A DNA stretch of 64,000 bases. Origin: an uncultured Oenococcus sp. GTDB lineage: Bacteria; Bacillota; Bacilli; Lactobacillales; Lactobacillaceae. Below the pieces are notes generated by a model, which saw only the letters and a list, made by a program, of their open reading frames with translations, made no database searches and was not told the DNA's origin. Both the position numbers and the translations under genes were made by a program. Positions 35,673-45,365 of this stretch are shown in pieces (within the stretch, counting starts at the first letter, position 1; every line of letters starts with the position of its first letter). Location: contig CAKQDH010000001.1 of assembly GCA_934229385.1 (NCBI GenBank), forward strand, positions 1-64,000, written 5' to 3'.

Positions 35673-37340
35673 ATGGCTTTTGATGGATTATTTATGCACG
35701 CGATCACTCACGAACTTAATAATAAACTAAGTTCGGGCAGAATTAATAAAATTTCTTTACCTTTCCCTTACGAAATAATACTTACCGTCATAAAAGAAAA
35801 ACAAAAAATGAATCTTTTGCTTTCAGCACAACCTGATACAGCACGCATTCAAATTACTAAATCCAAATTTTCTAACCCCATTAAAGCTCCTACTTTTGAA
35901 ATGGTACTTAGAAGACACCTCCAAGGAGGGAAAATTTTTAATTTTCAACAAATCGGAAATGACCGCTTGCTAAGAATTGACATTACAAATAAAAACGAGC
36001 TTGGAGATAGTTATTCATATAAATTACTATGTGAAATAATGGGGCGCCATTCTAATATTTTTTTGCTTGACCATAATAATCAAATATTAGAACTAATTAA
36101 ACATGTTCATCCTTCAGAAAATAGGGTCCGTCCTCTCCTACCAAATTTTCATTATAGTCCACCTCCAAAACAAGGTTTAACAAACCCTTTTAAAGATAGT
36201 ACTTTTATTTCTAAAGATGCAGAAAAAATTCGTAAACATTATGAAGGCTTATCAAAATTATCTGCCTTAGAGGCTTCTAAACAAATCCATTTATCAGAAT
36301 GGTTTAACAGATTTAATCATCCTAAACCTACTTTAACAAAACTGGCTTCTAATAAATACGAGTTTACCGTTTTTCCTTATAAGGTCCTTTCAGGGAAGAC
36401 TTTTCAGTTCCCTTCTTTATCAGAACTATTAGACTTTTATTATCAAAAAAGGTCTACTCAGATTAGAATTAAAGAATTATCTTCACAAATTAACCAAATT
36501 CTTAAAAGAGAGCTTAAAAAAAATCTCAGAAAACAAACCAAACTTAACAAAACTTTAAAAAAGTCTAAATCGGCACAAAATTTTAAAGTCAAAGGAGAAC
36601 TATTAACCACCTATCAGTATCAAATTAAAAACCGTCAAGAAAAAGTTACTTTAAATGACTATAATACCGGGAAAAAATTATTAATTAAATTAGATCCTAA
36701 TATAACAGTCAATGCTAACGCGCAAAAATACTTTAAAAAGTATCATAAATTAAAAAAATCTGTTCCCTTCTTGAAGGAACAGGCTAAAGAAGCCCAAAAA
36801 GAAATCAATTATTTCCAAAATATAAAAAATCAGTTAACCTATGCAAGATTAGAAGATCTGGATCAAATTAAAATTGAACTTATTCAAGAAGGTTATCTTA
36901 AAACCCAACGGAAAAAATTAAAACAAATTAAAAGAAGAAACCAAAATATTAAACCGGACGTCTTTTTTTCTAATAACGGGACCAAAATAGAAATTGGTAA
37001 AAATAATTTACAAAATGATCAATTAAGTCTAAAAACAGCTAAAAAAGACGATATTTGGCTACACACACAAAAAATTCCCGGCCCCCATGTTATTATTCAT
37101 TCAAGTCATCCTTCACCCCAAACCCTAGAAGAAGCTGCTATGTTGGCTGCCCATTTCAGCAAAGCCCCTGATTCCACTAAAATTGCTGTAGATTATCTTC
37201 CAGCTGGTAAATTAAATAAACCACAAGGAGCTAAACCAGGGTTTGTAACTTTCAAGGGACAAAAAACTATTTATATATCTACTAACCCAAAAGTTATAAA
37301 ACAATTAGAAAAGAATAAAAATAAAAGTTATTCACTTTAG
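35673..37340 (+). CDS. rqcH: Rqc2/RqcH family ribosome quality-control protein (NFACT, FbpA)
   Basis: A 555-residue NFACT protein. The N-terminal NFACT-N/C domains begin MAFDGLFMHAITHEL and include RRHLQGGKI; a long coiled coil covers about 260-430, and the NFACT-R domain carries DDIWLHTQKIPGPHVI (about 455-470). RqcH binds obstructed 50S subunits and adds C-terminal alanine tails. Older annotation calls it fibronectin-binding protein. No Shine-Dalgarno is seen; a -10-like TAGACT (35661-35666) lies six bases before the ATG. It converges with rluD, overlapping by four bases. Confidence 0.93.
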   Translation: MAFDGLFMHAITHELNNKLSSGRINKISLPFPYEIILTVIKEKQKMNLLLSAQPDTARIQITKSKFSNPIKAPTFEMVLRRHLQGGKIFNFQQIGNDRLLRIDITNKNELGDSYSYKLLCEIMGRHSNIFLLDHNNQILELIKHVHPSENRVRPLLPNFHYSPPPKQGLTNPFKDSTFISKDAEKIRKHYEGLSKLSALEASKQIHLSEWFNRFNHPKPTLTKLASNKYEFTVFPYKVLSGKTFQFPSLSELLDFYYQKRSTQIRIKELSSQINQILKRELKKNLRKQTKLNKTLKKSKSAQNFKVKGELLTTYQYQIKNRQEKVTLNDYNTGKKLLIKLDPNITVNANAQKYFKKYHKLKKSVPFLKEQAKEAQKEINYFQNIKNQLTYARLEDLDQIKIELIQEGYLKTQRKKLKQIKRRNQNIKPDVFFSNNGTKIEIGKNNLQNDQLSLKTAKKDDIWLHTQKIPGPHVIIHSSHPSPQTLEEAAMLAAHFSKAPDSTKIAVDYLPAGKLNKPQGAKPGFVTFKGQKTIYISTNPKVIKQLEKNKNKSYSL

Positions 37341-38257
37341 TTAGGTTGATCAAAAATTTTGACAATTTTTTTAAAACGTAAGGGTATCGACGTTTTAAAA
37401 GATAGCTCTTTGCCTGTCCGAGGATGGACAAAAGAAAGACTAAAAGCATGTAGATATTGTTTTTTTTTATTAAAAGCCTTTTTTTTGGGGCCATATAAAG
37501 GGTCCCCTAAAACAGGATGGTTAATATAGGCCATATGTACACGAATTTGATGGGTTCTCCCCGTTTCTAAAACTATTTCTAACAAGGTAAAATTATTAAA
37601 ACGTTTTAAAACTTTAAAATGAGTAACGGCCATTTTCCCATCAGCTCTTATCGCTTGCTTTTTTCGATTTTTTGGGTCCCTTCCTAAAGGGGCTTTAATC
37701 TCTCCCCTTTCTTCAGAAAAATTTCCATAAACTATAGCAATATATTTTCTTTTAGTCTTATGCAATTTTAAACTTTTAGCAAGTTTCTTATGAGCTAAAT
37801 TATTTTTAGCTACTACTAATAACCCACTGGTATCTTTATCCAATCTATGAACAATACCAGGCCTAAATTCACCATTTATTGAAGAAAGTGGGGCATGAAA
37901 CAATAAAGCATTAACTAAAGTATGATCAGCATGACCAAAGCTAGGATGAACTACCATTCCCTGAGGCTTATTTACAACCAATAAATCGGAGTCTTCATAA
38001 AGAATATCAAGAGGAATGTTTTCTGGTTTTAAAGAAACTTTTTTAGGATAAGGTATAGTTATTTTTATTTCATCTCCCCGCTTTACCTTATAATTTTTAT
38101 TAATTTGTTTTTGATTAACTAAGACATTTTTTTGACTTATTAATTCGTCAATTCTATTTCTGGAATAATTTCTTAAAATATTTCTTAATTCTTTATCAAT
38201 CCTTCCGCCATTTTTTGACATGGTCAGGTTCATATTTTTTTTCTCATTCATTTTCAT
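37337..38257 (-). CDS. rluD: Ribosomal large subunit pseudouridine synthase RluD family
   Basis: A 306-residue RluA-type synthase. An S4 domain (about 15-75, with RIDELISQKNVLVNQKQ) precedes the catalytic domain with GIVHRLDKDTSGLLVVAKN (about 137-155), whose Asp is the nucleophile, and GRTHQIRVHMA (about 233-243). It modifies uridines in 23S rRNA, probably the helix 69 set, though the exact sites cannot be read from sequence. lspA, a common upstream neighbour, is absent. M3 is an alternative start. Confidence 0.9.
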   Translation of the reverse strand: MKMNEKKNMNLTMSKNGGRIDKELRNILRNYSRNRIDELISQKNVLVNQKQINKNYKVKRGDEIKITIPYPKKVSLKPENIPLDILYEDSDLLVVNKPQGMVVHPSFGHADHTLVNALLFHAPLSSINGEFRPGIVHRLDKDTSGLLVVAKNNLAHKKLAKSLKLHKTKRKYIAIVYGNFSEERGEIKAPLGRDPKNRKKQAIRADGKMAVTHFKVLKRFNNFTLLEIVLETGRTHQIRVHMAYINHPVLGDPLYGPKKKAFNKKKQYLHAFSLSFVHPRTGKELSFKTSIPLRFKKIVKIFDQPN

Positions 38258-38354
38258 ATAAATTAAATAAAAATTTATTGTAATTTTGTTTAATAGTTTT
38301 TAGGTTTATTATTTAAAAGAAAATTTTCTAAAAAGCTAATTATTTTTTTGGAAG

Positions 38355-38693
38355 TTAAAATTTTAAAAATATTATTTTGGTATTTAAAAAAATAATATGT
38401 CTTTTTTTATTAAGAACTAAAACCTTAATTTTTTTATTTCAATTTCAGGACTGAATTTATTAAAAAAGCTTGGAAAAATAATATAATTTTTATTAACCAA
38501 TATTTTAGAATAAAAAAAATAGTAAACAAGCAAAAAAATCGCAAGCAACCAAATAAATAAACTAAATAAATTTACCTTATAAATTTCATATTGAGCTACA
38601 AAAGCAAAAAGCAAAAAGGTAATTACCCACACTAGGTTAATTAAGCCCTTTACAGAAATATCCTGATAATGAGCAAAAAAATTTTCTTTTCAT
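38355..38693 (-). pseudogene. EbsA-like small membrane protein gene with two frame breaks
   Basis: The intact middle frame (38632-38417, GTG start) encodes two membrane helices and a short beta-like tail. Upstream in another frame is ATG at 38693 giving MKRKFF; removing one T from a seven-T run (38675-38681) joins it to the middle part as MKRKFFAHYQDIS. Downstream, adding one A to a seven-A run extends the protein by about 20 residues (VLVLNKKRHIIFLNTKIIF) to a stop at 38355. The restored product of about 110 residues has the architecture of the EbsA family of lactobacilli. Both breaks lie in homopolymers, so either real decay or read errors could explain them. The family name is tentative. 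Confidence 0.55.
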
Positions 38694-38803
38694 AATTATT
38701 TAAAAATAAAATTCCTTAATTAACTTTTTAAACAACTTTATGTAAAAAAATACTATACTAATTTTTGTTATAACCCAAAAAACAGATAATTATAAAATAT
38801 TTT

Positions 38804-38842
38804 TAAAATAAAAAAAGGCCACCATTAACGGTTAACGGTGGT
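38804..38842 (-). terminator. Terminator of RNase P RNA
   Basis: On the minus strand, stem CCACCGTTAA/TTAATGGTGG with a short loop is followed by CC and a seven-T run. Confidence 0.85.
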
Positions 38843-38849
38843 CTTTGTA

Positions 38850-39230
38850 CCTTCGACAAATCTATAGGCCATGTTCTGTTCAAAAAATATTTGGCAAATA
38901 TTTTTCTTAACAATCATCTATCTATTACAAAATATATCCTGTAATACTAATTTTTGCTTCCTTGTTTTGCTCAATTAGTCGCCCCTACCAAAATTTGGGT
39001 TGCCCACTTGCAGGGTTTACGTCGTCTCATGTCTTCAGTTTCCCAATTATTCGTCACTATAGCACTTTTATAGAATAATTAGACTTAGCTAAACCTTAGT
39101 CCTTTTTTCTGCCATCGGAAAAATTCCGCTCTCACTTATTAAGTTCGATACAAAAACTCTATTCATCTCAGAATAGGCGGGCATGGACCTTCCTCACGAA
39201 TCTTTCATCGCGCAATTGTTCGATTTGCCT
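38850..39230 (-). ncRNA. rnpB: RNase P RNA, type B
   Basis: The catalytic RNA that matures tRNA 5' ends. The invariant GAGGAAGGTCCATGC (minus strand, 39195-39181) with a nearby CTGAGATG, and ACAGAACATGGCCTATAGA (38879-38861) near the 3' end, are diagnostic. Helix P1 pairs GCAAATC at the 5' end with GATTTGT near 38860. A -10 TATAAT (39241-39236) lies seven bases before the 5' end. Position between ypsA and rluD agrees with other lactobacilli. Confidence 0.95.
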
Positions 39231-39289
39231 CTCATATTATACAATAAATTAAACAAATAAGAATAAGTTTATCCAATTTTATCAACTAC

Positions 39290-39505
39290 CAGGGATTAAA
39301 ACCCGTGGTTTATGGATTCTAATATCGAGGAAATGTATAGATCTCCACAATTTGCTTAGATAATCTGGCTTTTAGAGATATTTCTATACCCCGAAGTAGC
39401 AGTAGTTACCAAAGCCTTCATTGTCCCCTAGTTGTCAAAGGAACTGATTTAATTTTAGCTTGTATTCATCCCACAAATGAATTCACGGGATTTCTGTCTA
39501 ATTTT
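39290..39505 (-). ncRNA. Second rod-shaped structured RNA, upstream of rnpB
   Basis: About 210 bases, noticeably richer in G+C than the flanks and with stops in all frames. By eye the ends close with CCCGTG (39489-39484) and CACGGG (39307-39302), next to a helix TTTGTGGGAT/ATCCATAAA. Farther in are ACAA/TTGT with TCC/GGA, and GGCTTT/AAAGCC around an apical region with CTACTTCGGGGTAT. No T-run terminator ends it. The -10 is weak. In many lactobacilli gpsB sits in this slot, but no gpsB remnant is visible. The shape is 6S-like; identity is inference and I do not recognise the sequence. Confidence 0.45.
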
Positions 39506-39550
39506 TCATTAAATATTTAAAATTTAAAAATGTTTTTTTATTTTATTTTC

Positions 39551-40117
39551 TTACCAAGGATATTTTTCTTCCTTTATATCTTGAGCTAAATCTTCTAAAT
39601 AATCAAAATTAATTAAATTAAAATCATAACGCGGATATCTTTTTTGTTGAATTTTTATAAATCGATAATCATAATTGCTTTTCCCACGATGGTCTGGATC
39701 ATAAACCATCAGCGTTCCATCCGTATGCCTAAATAAAAATTTCTGATAGTCTTTAAATTGAAACGGTGAATAATAATTTTTGTGAGATGCTAAAGCTGAA
39801 AAATCAGCCTTTTTTATAATAAGGGATAATTTTTCTTTATGTTCTTTATTCCATCTCTTTCCAAAATCTTTAAATGGCAAAATAACCGCTAGTTTAATTT
39901 GAAAATGTTTTCTTTTTAATTTCAACGCAACTTCAGCTGACCATTGTTCTACTCCGAGTTGACCACCAGTGATGACCCAAACTAAATCATTATTTTCTAA
40001 TTTATTAATTAATGTATCTTGAATTGCTCGCTTAATTACTTTGATTTTGGGATCATCATCCTTAAAAATATTTAGCTCAAAAGATCTATAACCTGTAATC
40101 CAAAGACGATTTTTCAT
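39551..40117 (-). CDS. ypsA: YpsA family protein (DUF1273, SLOG fold)
   Basis: A 188-residue protein of the SLOG superfamily. Marks are LWITGYRSFELNIF (about 5-18), VITGGQLGVEQWSAEVAL (about 48-65) and VILPFKDFGKRWN (about 78-90). In Bacillus it affects cell division and is near gpsB; the ligand is thought to be a nucleotide or ADP-ribose type compound. It is divergent from recU with only 22 bases between start codons. TAAAAT lies six bases before its ATG with no Shine-Dalgarno. Confidence 0.9.
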   Translation of the reverse strand: MKNRLWITGYRSFELNIFKDDDPKIKVIKRAIQDTLINKLENNDLVWVITGGQLGVEQWSAEVALKLKRKHFQIKLAVILPFKDFGKRWNKEHKEKLSLIIKKADFSALASHKNYYSPFQFKDYQKFLFRHTDGTLMVYDPDHRGKSNYDYRFIKIQQKRYPRYDFNLINFDYLEDLAQDIKEEKYPW

Positions 40118-40123
40118 ATTTCT

Positions 40124-40133
40124 ATTTTATAAT
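40124..40133. promoter_or_regulatory. Overlapping divergent -10 boxes of ypsA and recU
   Basis: Within the 22-base gap, the minus strand reads TAAAAT (40129-40124) six bases before the ypsA ATG, and the plus strand reads TATAAT (40128-40133) six bases before the recU ATG. The two hexamers share two bases. Transcription from either would start at about the A of the ATG, giving leaderless mRNAs. The two polymerases could not bind at once. Confidence 0.5.
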
Positions 40134-40139
40134 TGATTT

Positions 40140-40736
40140 ATGATTAATTACCCTAAAGGTATTAGAACTAATTTTTCTAGGAAACATTCAAGAAGAAAAA
40201 GGCCCATAAGATATGGAAGAAGAGGCATGGCTCTAGAAGCTAAAATTAATGAAGCAAACTCTTATTATTTATCTAATCATCTAGCAGTTATTCATAAAAA
40301 ACCTACTCCTATAACCGTAGTACATGTAGCTTACCCTGATCGAAGTATGGCCAAAATTACCGAAGCTTATTATGTTAAACCTTCTACAACCGATTATAAT
40401 GGTGTTGTAAATGGCCACTATATAGATTTTGATGCTAAAGAAACTAAAAATAAAACCAGTTTACCTATGAAAAATTTTCATCAACACCAAATTACTCATT
40501 TAAAAAGTGTTTTAGAAAATGGAGGGATAGGTTTTTTTATTCTGGGTTTTTCAACTTTAAAAGAATATTATATTTTCCCAGCTTCAAAGCTCATCAAAAT
40601 ATGGAGGAAATCCCAACTAGGGGGGAACAAATCTATTTCTTATCAAGAAATAGTTCAAAATGGCAAAAAAATCAATAATAAAATACTCCCAACTCTAGAT
40701 TATTTACCCGCTCTTAAAGATTTTTTTAAAATTTAA
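40140..40736 (+). CDS. recU: Holliday junction resolvase RecU
   Basis: A 198-residue resolvase of the restriction-endonuclease fold. The catalytic core is visible: GMALEAKINEAN (about 30-41), DFDAKETKNKTSLPMKNFH (about 98-116) with the Asp and E-x-K metal site, and HQITHLK. It cleaves four-way junctions in recombinational repair. recU followed by a class A PBP is conserved across Firmicutes. No ribosome binding site; perfect TATAAT six bases upstream of the ATG. Confidence 0.94.
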   Translation: MINYPKGIRTNFSRKHSRRKRPIRYGRRGMALEAKINEANSYYLSNHLAVIHKKPTPITVVHVAYPDRSMAKITEAYYVKPSTTDYNGVVNGHYIDFDAKETKNKTSLPMKNFHQHQITHLKSVLENGGIGFFILGFSTLKEYYIFPASKLIKIWRKSQLGGNKSISYQEIVQNGKKINNKILPTLDYLPALKDFFKI

Positions 40737-40864
40737 AAAATGTTAAATTACATTTAAAATACGATTAAGACAAAATTATAAAAACTTATCTCTCTATAAA
40801 TTAAAAAAGTAGCGAAATAAGTATACTAAAATATAAGAATAAATAGACATGGAGAAAAAAACAT

Positions 40865-43210
40865 ATGGGAAAAATTTCTTTTAAAAGGCTTTTCATTTGG
40901 TTCTTAACGTTTTTTTCCTTATTATTTTTAATTGGTGGAATTTTTTTCTTTTTTTATACTTCAACTGCACCTGAAATTAATAAATCACAATTAAGTTCCG
41001 AAAATGCTACCCAAATTTATGATTCCCAAGGTAATAGAATATATACTGTTTCCCGAGAAGATCGAGATTACGCCACGCAATCAGAAGTTCCTAAATCGTT
41101 AAAAAAAGCAGTGGTTGCTATTGAAGATCGACGTTTTTATAAACATCATGGCATAGATTTATACCGGATATCTGGGGCTTCGTTAAGAAATATCAAAGAT
41201 AAAATAACCGGTAACAAATCGGCAGGTTTACAAGGGGGTTCTACTCTAACTCAACAACTGGTAAAATTATCTGTTTTTTCTACAAAAAAATCAGATCAAA
41301 CTTTAAGAAGAAAAGCCCAAGAAGCTTGGTTGGCTTTAAAGGTAGAACGAAACTATAGTAAAAATCAAATCCTGACTTTTTATATAAACAAAGTTAATAT
41401 GGGAAATAATATTTATGGTATGAAAACAGCTGCTGAATATTATTTTGGAAAAAGCTTAAAATCTTTAGATAATTCACAAATCGCAATCTTAGCTAGTATC
41501 CCTCGCTCGCCTGTTTTATACAACCCTTATCAATACCCAAACAACCTTAAATATCGAAGAAATCAGGTTCTTAAAAATGAAGAAAAGATGGGCACTTTAA
41601 ATAATAATCAAGTGCAACTCGCCATGAAAGAACCAATTCAACAAGGTTTGGTTCCAGCAGGACAAAACAAAAAAACTTCTTCTGATCAAGGGCCTATATA
41701 TGACGCTTATATCCAATCTGCATTAAATGAAGCCAAAAAATTAGGTTATAATACTAACAAAAGTGGGTTAAAAATTTATACTTCTTTAAATAAAAATTTG
41801 CAAAACTATTTATATAAAGATATAAATGGCCAAACTGGTGTACCATGGCAAAATGGAATCCAAGCGGCAGCTACAGTAACAAATCCTCAAAATGGGCAAG
41901 TAATGGCCCAAATAGGTGGTAGAAATAACAATCAAATCTTAGGTTTAAATCGAGCAGTTCAAACCAACCGTTCTTCCGGATCTACTGCTAAACCATTGGT
42001 TGATTATGGGCCGGCTTTAGAATATTTTAAATGGCCGACTTATTATGCTGTAAAAGACACCCCTTATAAATATCCGGGAACAAAAATTTCTGTTCACGAT
42101 TTTGATGGGCGTTTTATGGGCAAAATGACTATGCGAAAAGCTTTGAAAATTTCCAGAAATATTCCCGCTATTAGAACCTTAATGACCGTAGGAATGGTAA
42201 GATCATCAAACTTTTTATCTAAATTGGGTATTTCCATTAAGCCCTCTAATTTAACACCTTCCTCAGCTATAGGAATTAATCTTTCTACTCAACAAGAAGC
42301 AGCAGCTTTCTCTACTTTTGCTAATGGTGGAACCTACTATTCACCAAAATATATACAAAAAATTAAAACTGCTGACGGCAAATCTCATAATTATCCAAAT
42401 CAAGGGACCAAAGCTATAAAAAAATCCACAGCCTTTATGATGGCAAATATGCTTAAAGGAGTACCAAAATATAATGGTTCGGCTCCTAACGCCCAAATAA
42501 GTGGACTTAACCAAGCTGGAAAATCAGGAATCGTAGGATATTCTTCAGAAACTAACCAACCTGCTGGAGCTGCATCAGATGTTTGGTATACAGGATTTAC
42601 TAAATATTTAGCCGCTTCTTTTTGGTCTGGATATGACGAACCTAATAAAAGAGGGAATTATATCCCTAATTCCTCAGAATCTTCTATGCCAGAAAAAGCC
42701 TATAAAGATTTTATGATGAATGCTGTGAGAATTTATAAAAATACTGATTGGAATAAAAACACAAATTGGAAAAAACCTAAATCAGTAGGCAAAGTTCAAA
42801 GAAAGAACGTTACACAATATGTGGTAAAAAACTCAAAATGGGGACGAAATTCTTCTTTGATAAACAATAGACCTAATAAAAATTCTTCTGCAAGCCCTTT
42901 TTCATCTTCATCTTCTAAAAAACCTAATTCTGCTTCAAGTTATTCTCAAAAAATTAGTTCAAATAATTCATCGTCATTAAATAACAACCGAAATTCATCT
43001 AGCAGTCAAACTAGTAGAAGTCAAAAACCCAGTTCAAACTCTAGTTCATCTTCTACTAATAGTTCTTCTACTAGTTCTTCAAACGTAAGTAGTACAAGTA
43101 ATACACCTTCTTACTCTTCTAGCCCTTCTAATTCCAATTCTAATAATACAACTACCACCAATGGGCAAACCTCAGCTTCTCTATCAAATAGTTTAAATAA
43201 TACAAGATAA
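40865..43210 (+). CDS. pbp1A: Class A penicillin-binding protein 1A
   Basis: A 781-residue bifunctional peptidoglycan synthase with one N-terminal membrane anchor (about 9-31). The glycosyltransferase domain carries EDRRFYKHHGID (about 84-95) and GGSTLTQQLVK (about 121-131). The transpeptidase domain has the SxxK serine in SGSTAKP, SxN in SRNIPA and a KSG triad (GKSGIVG) in place of KTG. The last 120 residues are a Ser/Asn-rich low-complexity tail, probably spanning the cell wall. GGAG precedes the ATG. Next to recU as in other Firmicutes. Confidence 0.95.
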   Translation: MGKISFKRLFIWFLTFFSLLFLIGGIFFFFYTSTAPEINKSQLSSENATQIYDSQGNRIYTVSREDRDYATQSEVPKSLKKAVVAIEDRRFYKHHGIDLYRISGASLRNIKDKITGNKSAGLQGGSTLTQQLVKLSVFSTKKSDQTLRRKAQEAWLALKVERNYSKNQILTFYINKVNMGNNIYGMKTAAEYYFGKSLKSLDNSQIAILASIPRSPVLYNPYQYPNNLKYRRNQVLKNEEKMGTLNNNQVQLAMKEPIQQGLVPAGQNKKTSSDQGPIYDAYIQSALNEAKKLGYNTNKSGLKIYTSLNKNLQNYLYKDINGQTGVPWQNGIQAAATVTNPQNGQVMAQIGGRNNNQILGLNRAVQTNRSSGSTAKPLVDYGPALEYFKWPTYYAVKDTPYKYPGTKISVHDFDGRFMGKMTMRKALKISRNIPAIRTLMTVGMVRSSNFLSKLGISIKPSNLTPSSAIGINLSTQQEAAAFSTFANGGTYYSPKYIQKIKTADGKSHNYPNQGTKAIKKSTAFMMANMLKGVPKYNGSAPNAQISGLNQAGKSGIVGYSSETNQPAGAASDVWYTGFTKYLAASFWSGYDEPNKRGNYIPNSSESSMPEKAYKDFMMNAVRIYKNTDWNKNTNWKKPKSVGKVQRKNVTQYVVKNSKWGRNSSLINNRPNKNSSASPFSSSSSKKPNSASSYSQKISSNNSSSLNNNRNSSSSQTSRSQKPSSNSSSSSTNSSSTSSSNVSSTSNTPSYSSSPSNSNSNNTTTTNGQTSASLSNSLNNTR

Positions 43211-43262
43211 ATAAAGCTAATTTAAAACATTTTAAATTAAAAATTAAAGTGGATTTACAATT

Positions 43263-44036
43263 TTATTTCTTTTTATTTTTATCTTTTATTTTTTCACCAA
43301 TTTTTGAAAAAGGTATTTTAAAATTTTGGTTACTATCAAATCCTCTAGATTTTTCACTGGAGTCCGATAGAAAATCTGGCCTTTCTTTAAAATATTGCTG
43401 TCGATGCTTTAAATTTTCTTTTTCAGCTTGCTTTTTTGTTTGGATATGTTCATGTTTCCAATTCAATAAGATTTTTTCGATATAACGTAAACTAAAAACC
43501 TGGCTGTTAACTGCTTGCTGAAGAGCCAAAGTAATCATATCAGGAGCAAATTTATCCTTATCAAGCCAATCTCCTATTGTCTGTAATTCCATTGGCGTTA
43601 AAGTACGACTAAATTCTTGTTGAAAGGTGCGATAAATATTTCGTTTACTATTATTTAATTTTAAATTGTTATTAACAGCGCCATTATTTGAAAAAGAATT
43701 TGACTCTTTAGCTAAAATATGAATTATTAGCAAAGAAAGATCATAACCATCATTATTTTTAGTTAGCTGCAAAAAATGCCTCCTAAGTAATTTTCCAATG
43801 ACGTTATCTACCTCATTTTCAGAAAAATTAGTTCTTAAAGAAAGCGCTTTTGTACTAGGCAAATAAATCCTTTCTTTAGCAAAGGCAAATAATTGCAATA
43901 AGATAATAAGATCTTTATTATTCAAACCTATCTTATGGTAATCTTGCATTAATAAAAGAGGAATTTCAACATTTCCTGAAATTAATAATTTTCTAAGTTG
44001 GTTTTCATTTATATTTAAATTATCTATGTTGGTCAT
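43263..44036 (-). CDS. dnaD: DnaD domain replication-initiation protein
   Basis: A 257-residue primosomal protein. An N-terminal winged-helix DDBH1 domain (about 10-100) precedes the DDBH2 domain (about 130-215) with [18 protein letters not shown] and [12 protein letters not shown], then a charged tail. DnaD helps load the replicative helicase at oriC and stalled forks. Its ATG overlaps the asnS stop. In most lactobacilli nth follows dnaD; here the pbp1A gene converges directly and nth is missing. Confidence 0.92.
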   Translation of the reverse strand: MTNIDNLNINENQLRKLLISGNVEIPLLLMQDYHKIGLNNKDLIILLQLFAFAKERIYLPSTKALSLRTNFSENEVDNVIGKLLRRHFLQLTKNNDGYDLSLLIIHILAKESNSFSNNGAVNNNLKLNNSKRNIYRTFQQEFSRTLTPMELQTIGDWLDKDKFAPDMITLALQQAVNSQVFSLRYIEKILLNWKHEHIQTKKQAEKENLKHRQQYFKERPDFLSDSSEKSRGFDSNQNFKIPFSKIGEKIKDKNKKK

Positions 44037-45337
44037 GGCCTAATCCTCTTAAGAGTTCGTGGGAAGGGAATTGTCTCTCTAATATGATCTTCACCGGCAA
44101 CATAACGAATAAAACGTTCTAGTCCTAAGCCAAAACCTGAATGAGGGACACTCCCATATTTCCGTAAATCTAGATACCAATCATATTCTTTAAGATTAAG
44201 TTTATGATTCAAAATTTTTTCTTTAAGGGAATTATAATCTACATCCCTTTCAGAACCCCCAATAATTTCTCCATATCCTTCTGGTGCCAACAAATCAGCA
44301 CAAATAACCTCATCTTTATTACGAGGAACGTCTTTCATATAAAAAGCTTTTATAGCTTTAGGATAATTAATTATAAAAAATGGAGTTTCAAATTGTTTGG
44401 CTAAAAAAGTTTCTTCGGGGGAACCAAAATCATTTCCCCATTTAAAATTGAAATTATTTTTATTTAAAATCTCTACAGCTCGATCATAATTAATCCTTGG
44501 ATAAGGCAAATCAGTAGCTTTTTTTAAAGGTTCTACATCCCGGTTTAGAAGACTTAATTCCAAGGAACAATTTTTTACAACTCTTTGAATAAGATAAGAA
44601 ATAAATTTTTCTTGAACAATCAAGGACTCCTTTTGATGCATCCAAGCCATTTCAGCATCTACCATCCAAAATTCCGTTAAATGACGTCTAGTAGCTGATT
44701 TTTCAGCTCTAAAAGTAGGTCCAAAATCATAAACTCTACCAAAAGCTTCCGCTCCAGCTTCTGCATATAATTGACCAGTTTGAGATAAATAGGCTTTCCT
44801 GCCAAAATAATTTACTGGAAAAAGACTAGTGGTACCTTCTGGTGCATATTCCGTAATGATTGGTGCATCTAATTTTAAAAAACCTTGTTTATGAAAAAAA
44901 TCATAAATCGCTCGTGTTACTTCATCTCTAATCCTTAAAGTAGCAAAAGGTTTTAAATGCCTAATATAAAGGTGACGATTTTCAAACAAAAATTCTGTTC
45001 CATGCCCTTTAGGAGTAATAGGATAATTTTCTGACTCTCCAACGATTTGAATTTTTTTTACAGCAATCTCAAAGCCAAATTTGCTTCGTGAATCTCGATG
45101 TATTTCTCCTATAACATAAAAGCTTGTTTCTTCTCGCAAATGATCAGCTATATCAAAAATTTTAGTCTCAACCTTTTTCTTTATAACCACTCCTTGCATA
45201 AAACCAGTTCCATCTCTCAACTGCAAAAATATTATTCTGCCAGTCCCTCTTTTCGTCCTTAACCAACAGCCTATCTGAACAGTTTTATTAACATAATGTG
45301 AAACGTTTTCAATTCTAATTTTTGGGACATTTAACAT
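44033..45337 (-). CDS. asnS: Asparaginyl-tRNA synthetase
   Basis: A 434-residue class IIb synthetase. An OB-fold anticodon domain (about 1-110) is followed by the catalytic core: motif 2 [21 protein letters not shown] (split around 208-228), IGGSERD, and motif 3 [12 protein letters not shown] (about 405-416). Motif 2 wording and the [17 protein letters not shown] block mark it as AsnRS rather than AspRS. GGGGAGA precedes the ATG. No T-box leader could fit, as ypmB ends 28 bases upstream. aspB, often between ypmB and asnS, is absent. Confidence 0.95.
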   Translation of the reverse strand: MLNVPKIRIENVSHYVNKTVQIGCWLRTKRGTGRIIFLQLRDGTGFMQGVVIKKKVETKIFDIADHLREETSFYVIGEIHRDSRSKFGFEIAVKKIQIVGESENYPITPKGHGTEFLFENRHLYIRHLKPFATLRIRDEVTRAIYDFFHKQGFLKLDAPIITEYAPEGTTSLFPVNYFGRKAYLSQTGQLYAEAGAEAFGRVYDFGPTFRAEKSATRRHLTEFWMVDAEMAWMHQKESLIVQEKFISYLIQRVVKNCSLELSLLNRDVEPLKKATDLPYPRINYDRAVEILNKNNFNFKWGNDFGSPEETFLAKQFETPFFIINYPKAIKAFYMKDVPRNKDEVICADLLAPEGYGEIIGGSERDVDYNSLKEKILNHKLNLKEYDWYLDLRKYGSVPHSGFGLGLERFIRYVAGEDHIRETIPFPRTLKRIRP

Positions 45338-45365
45338 AATCTCTCCCCTTATCTCGTTTAAAAAA

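Noticed and set aside
39262-39545. Possible gpsB remnant between ypsA and rnpB
   Set aside because: All three minus-strand frames are closed by frequent stops and no GpsB-like sequence appears even with shifts; the block is better explained as structured RNA.
42840-43209. Repeat element at the end of pbp1A
   Set aside because: The repetitive AGT/TCT/AAT codons encode a Ser/Asn-rich wall-spanning tail, common in lactobacillus PBPs, and are not a mobile or CRISPR-like repeat.
45338-45365. T-box leader before asnS
   Set aside because: Only 28 bases lie between ypmB and asnS and no T-box sequence is present.
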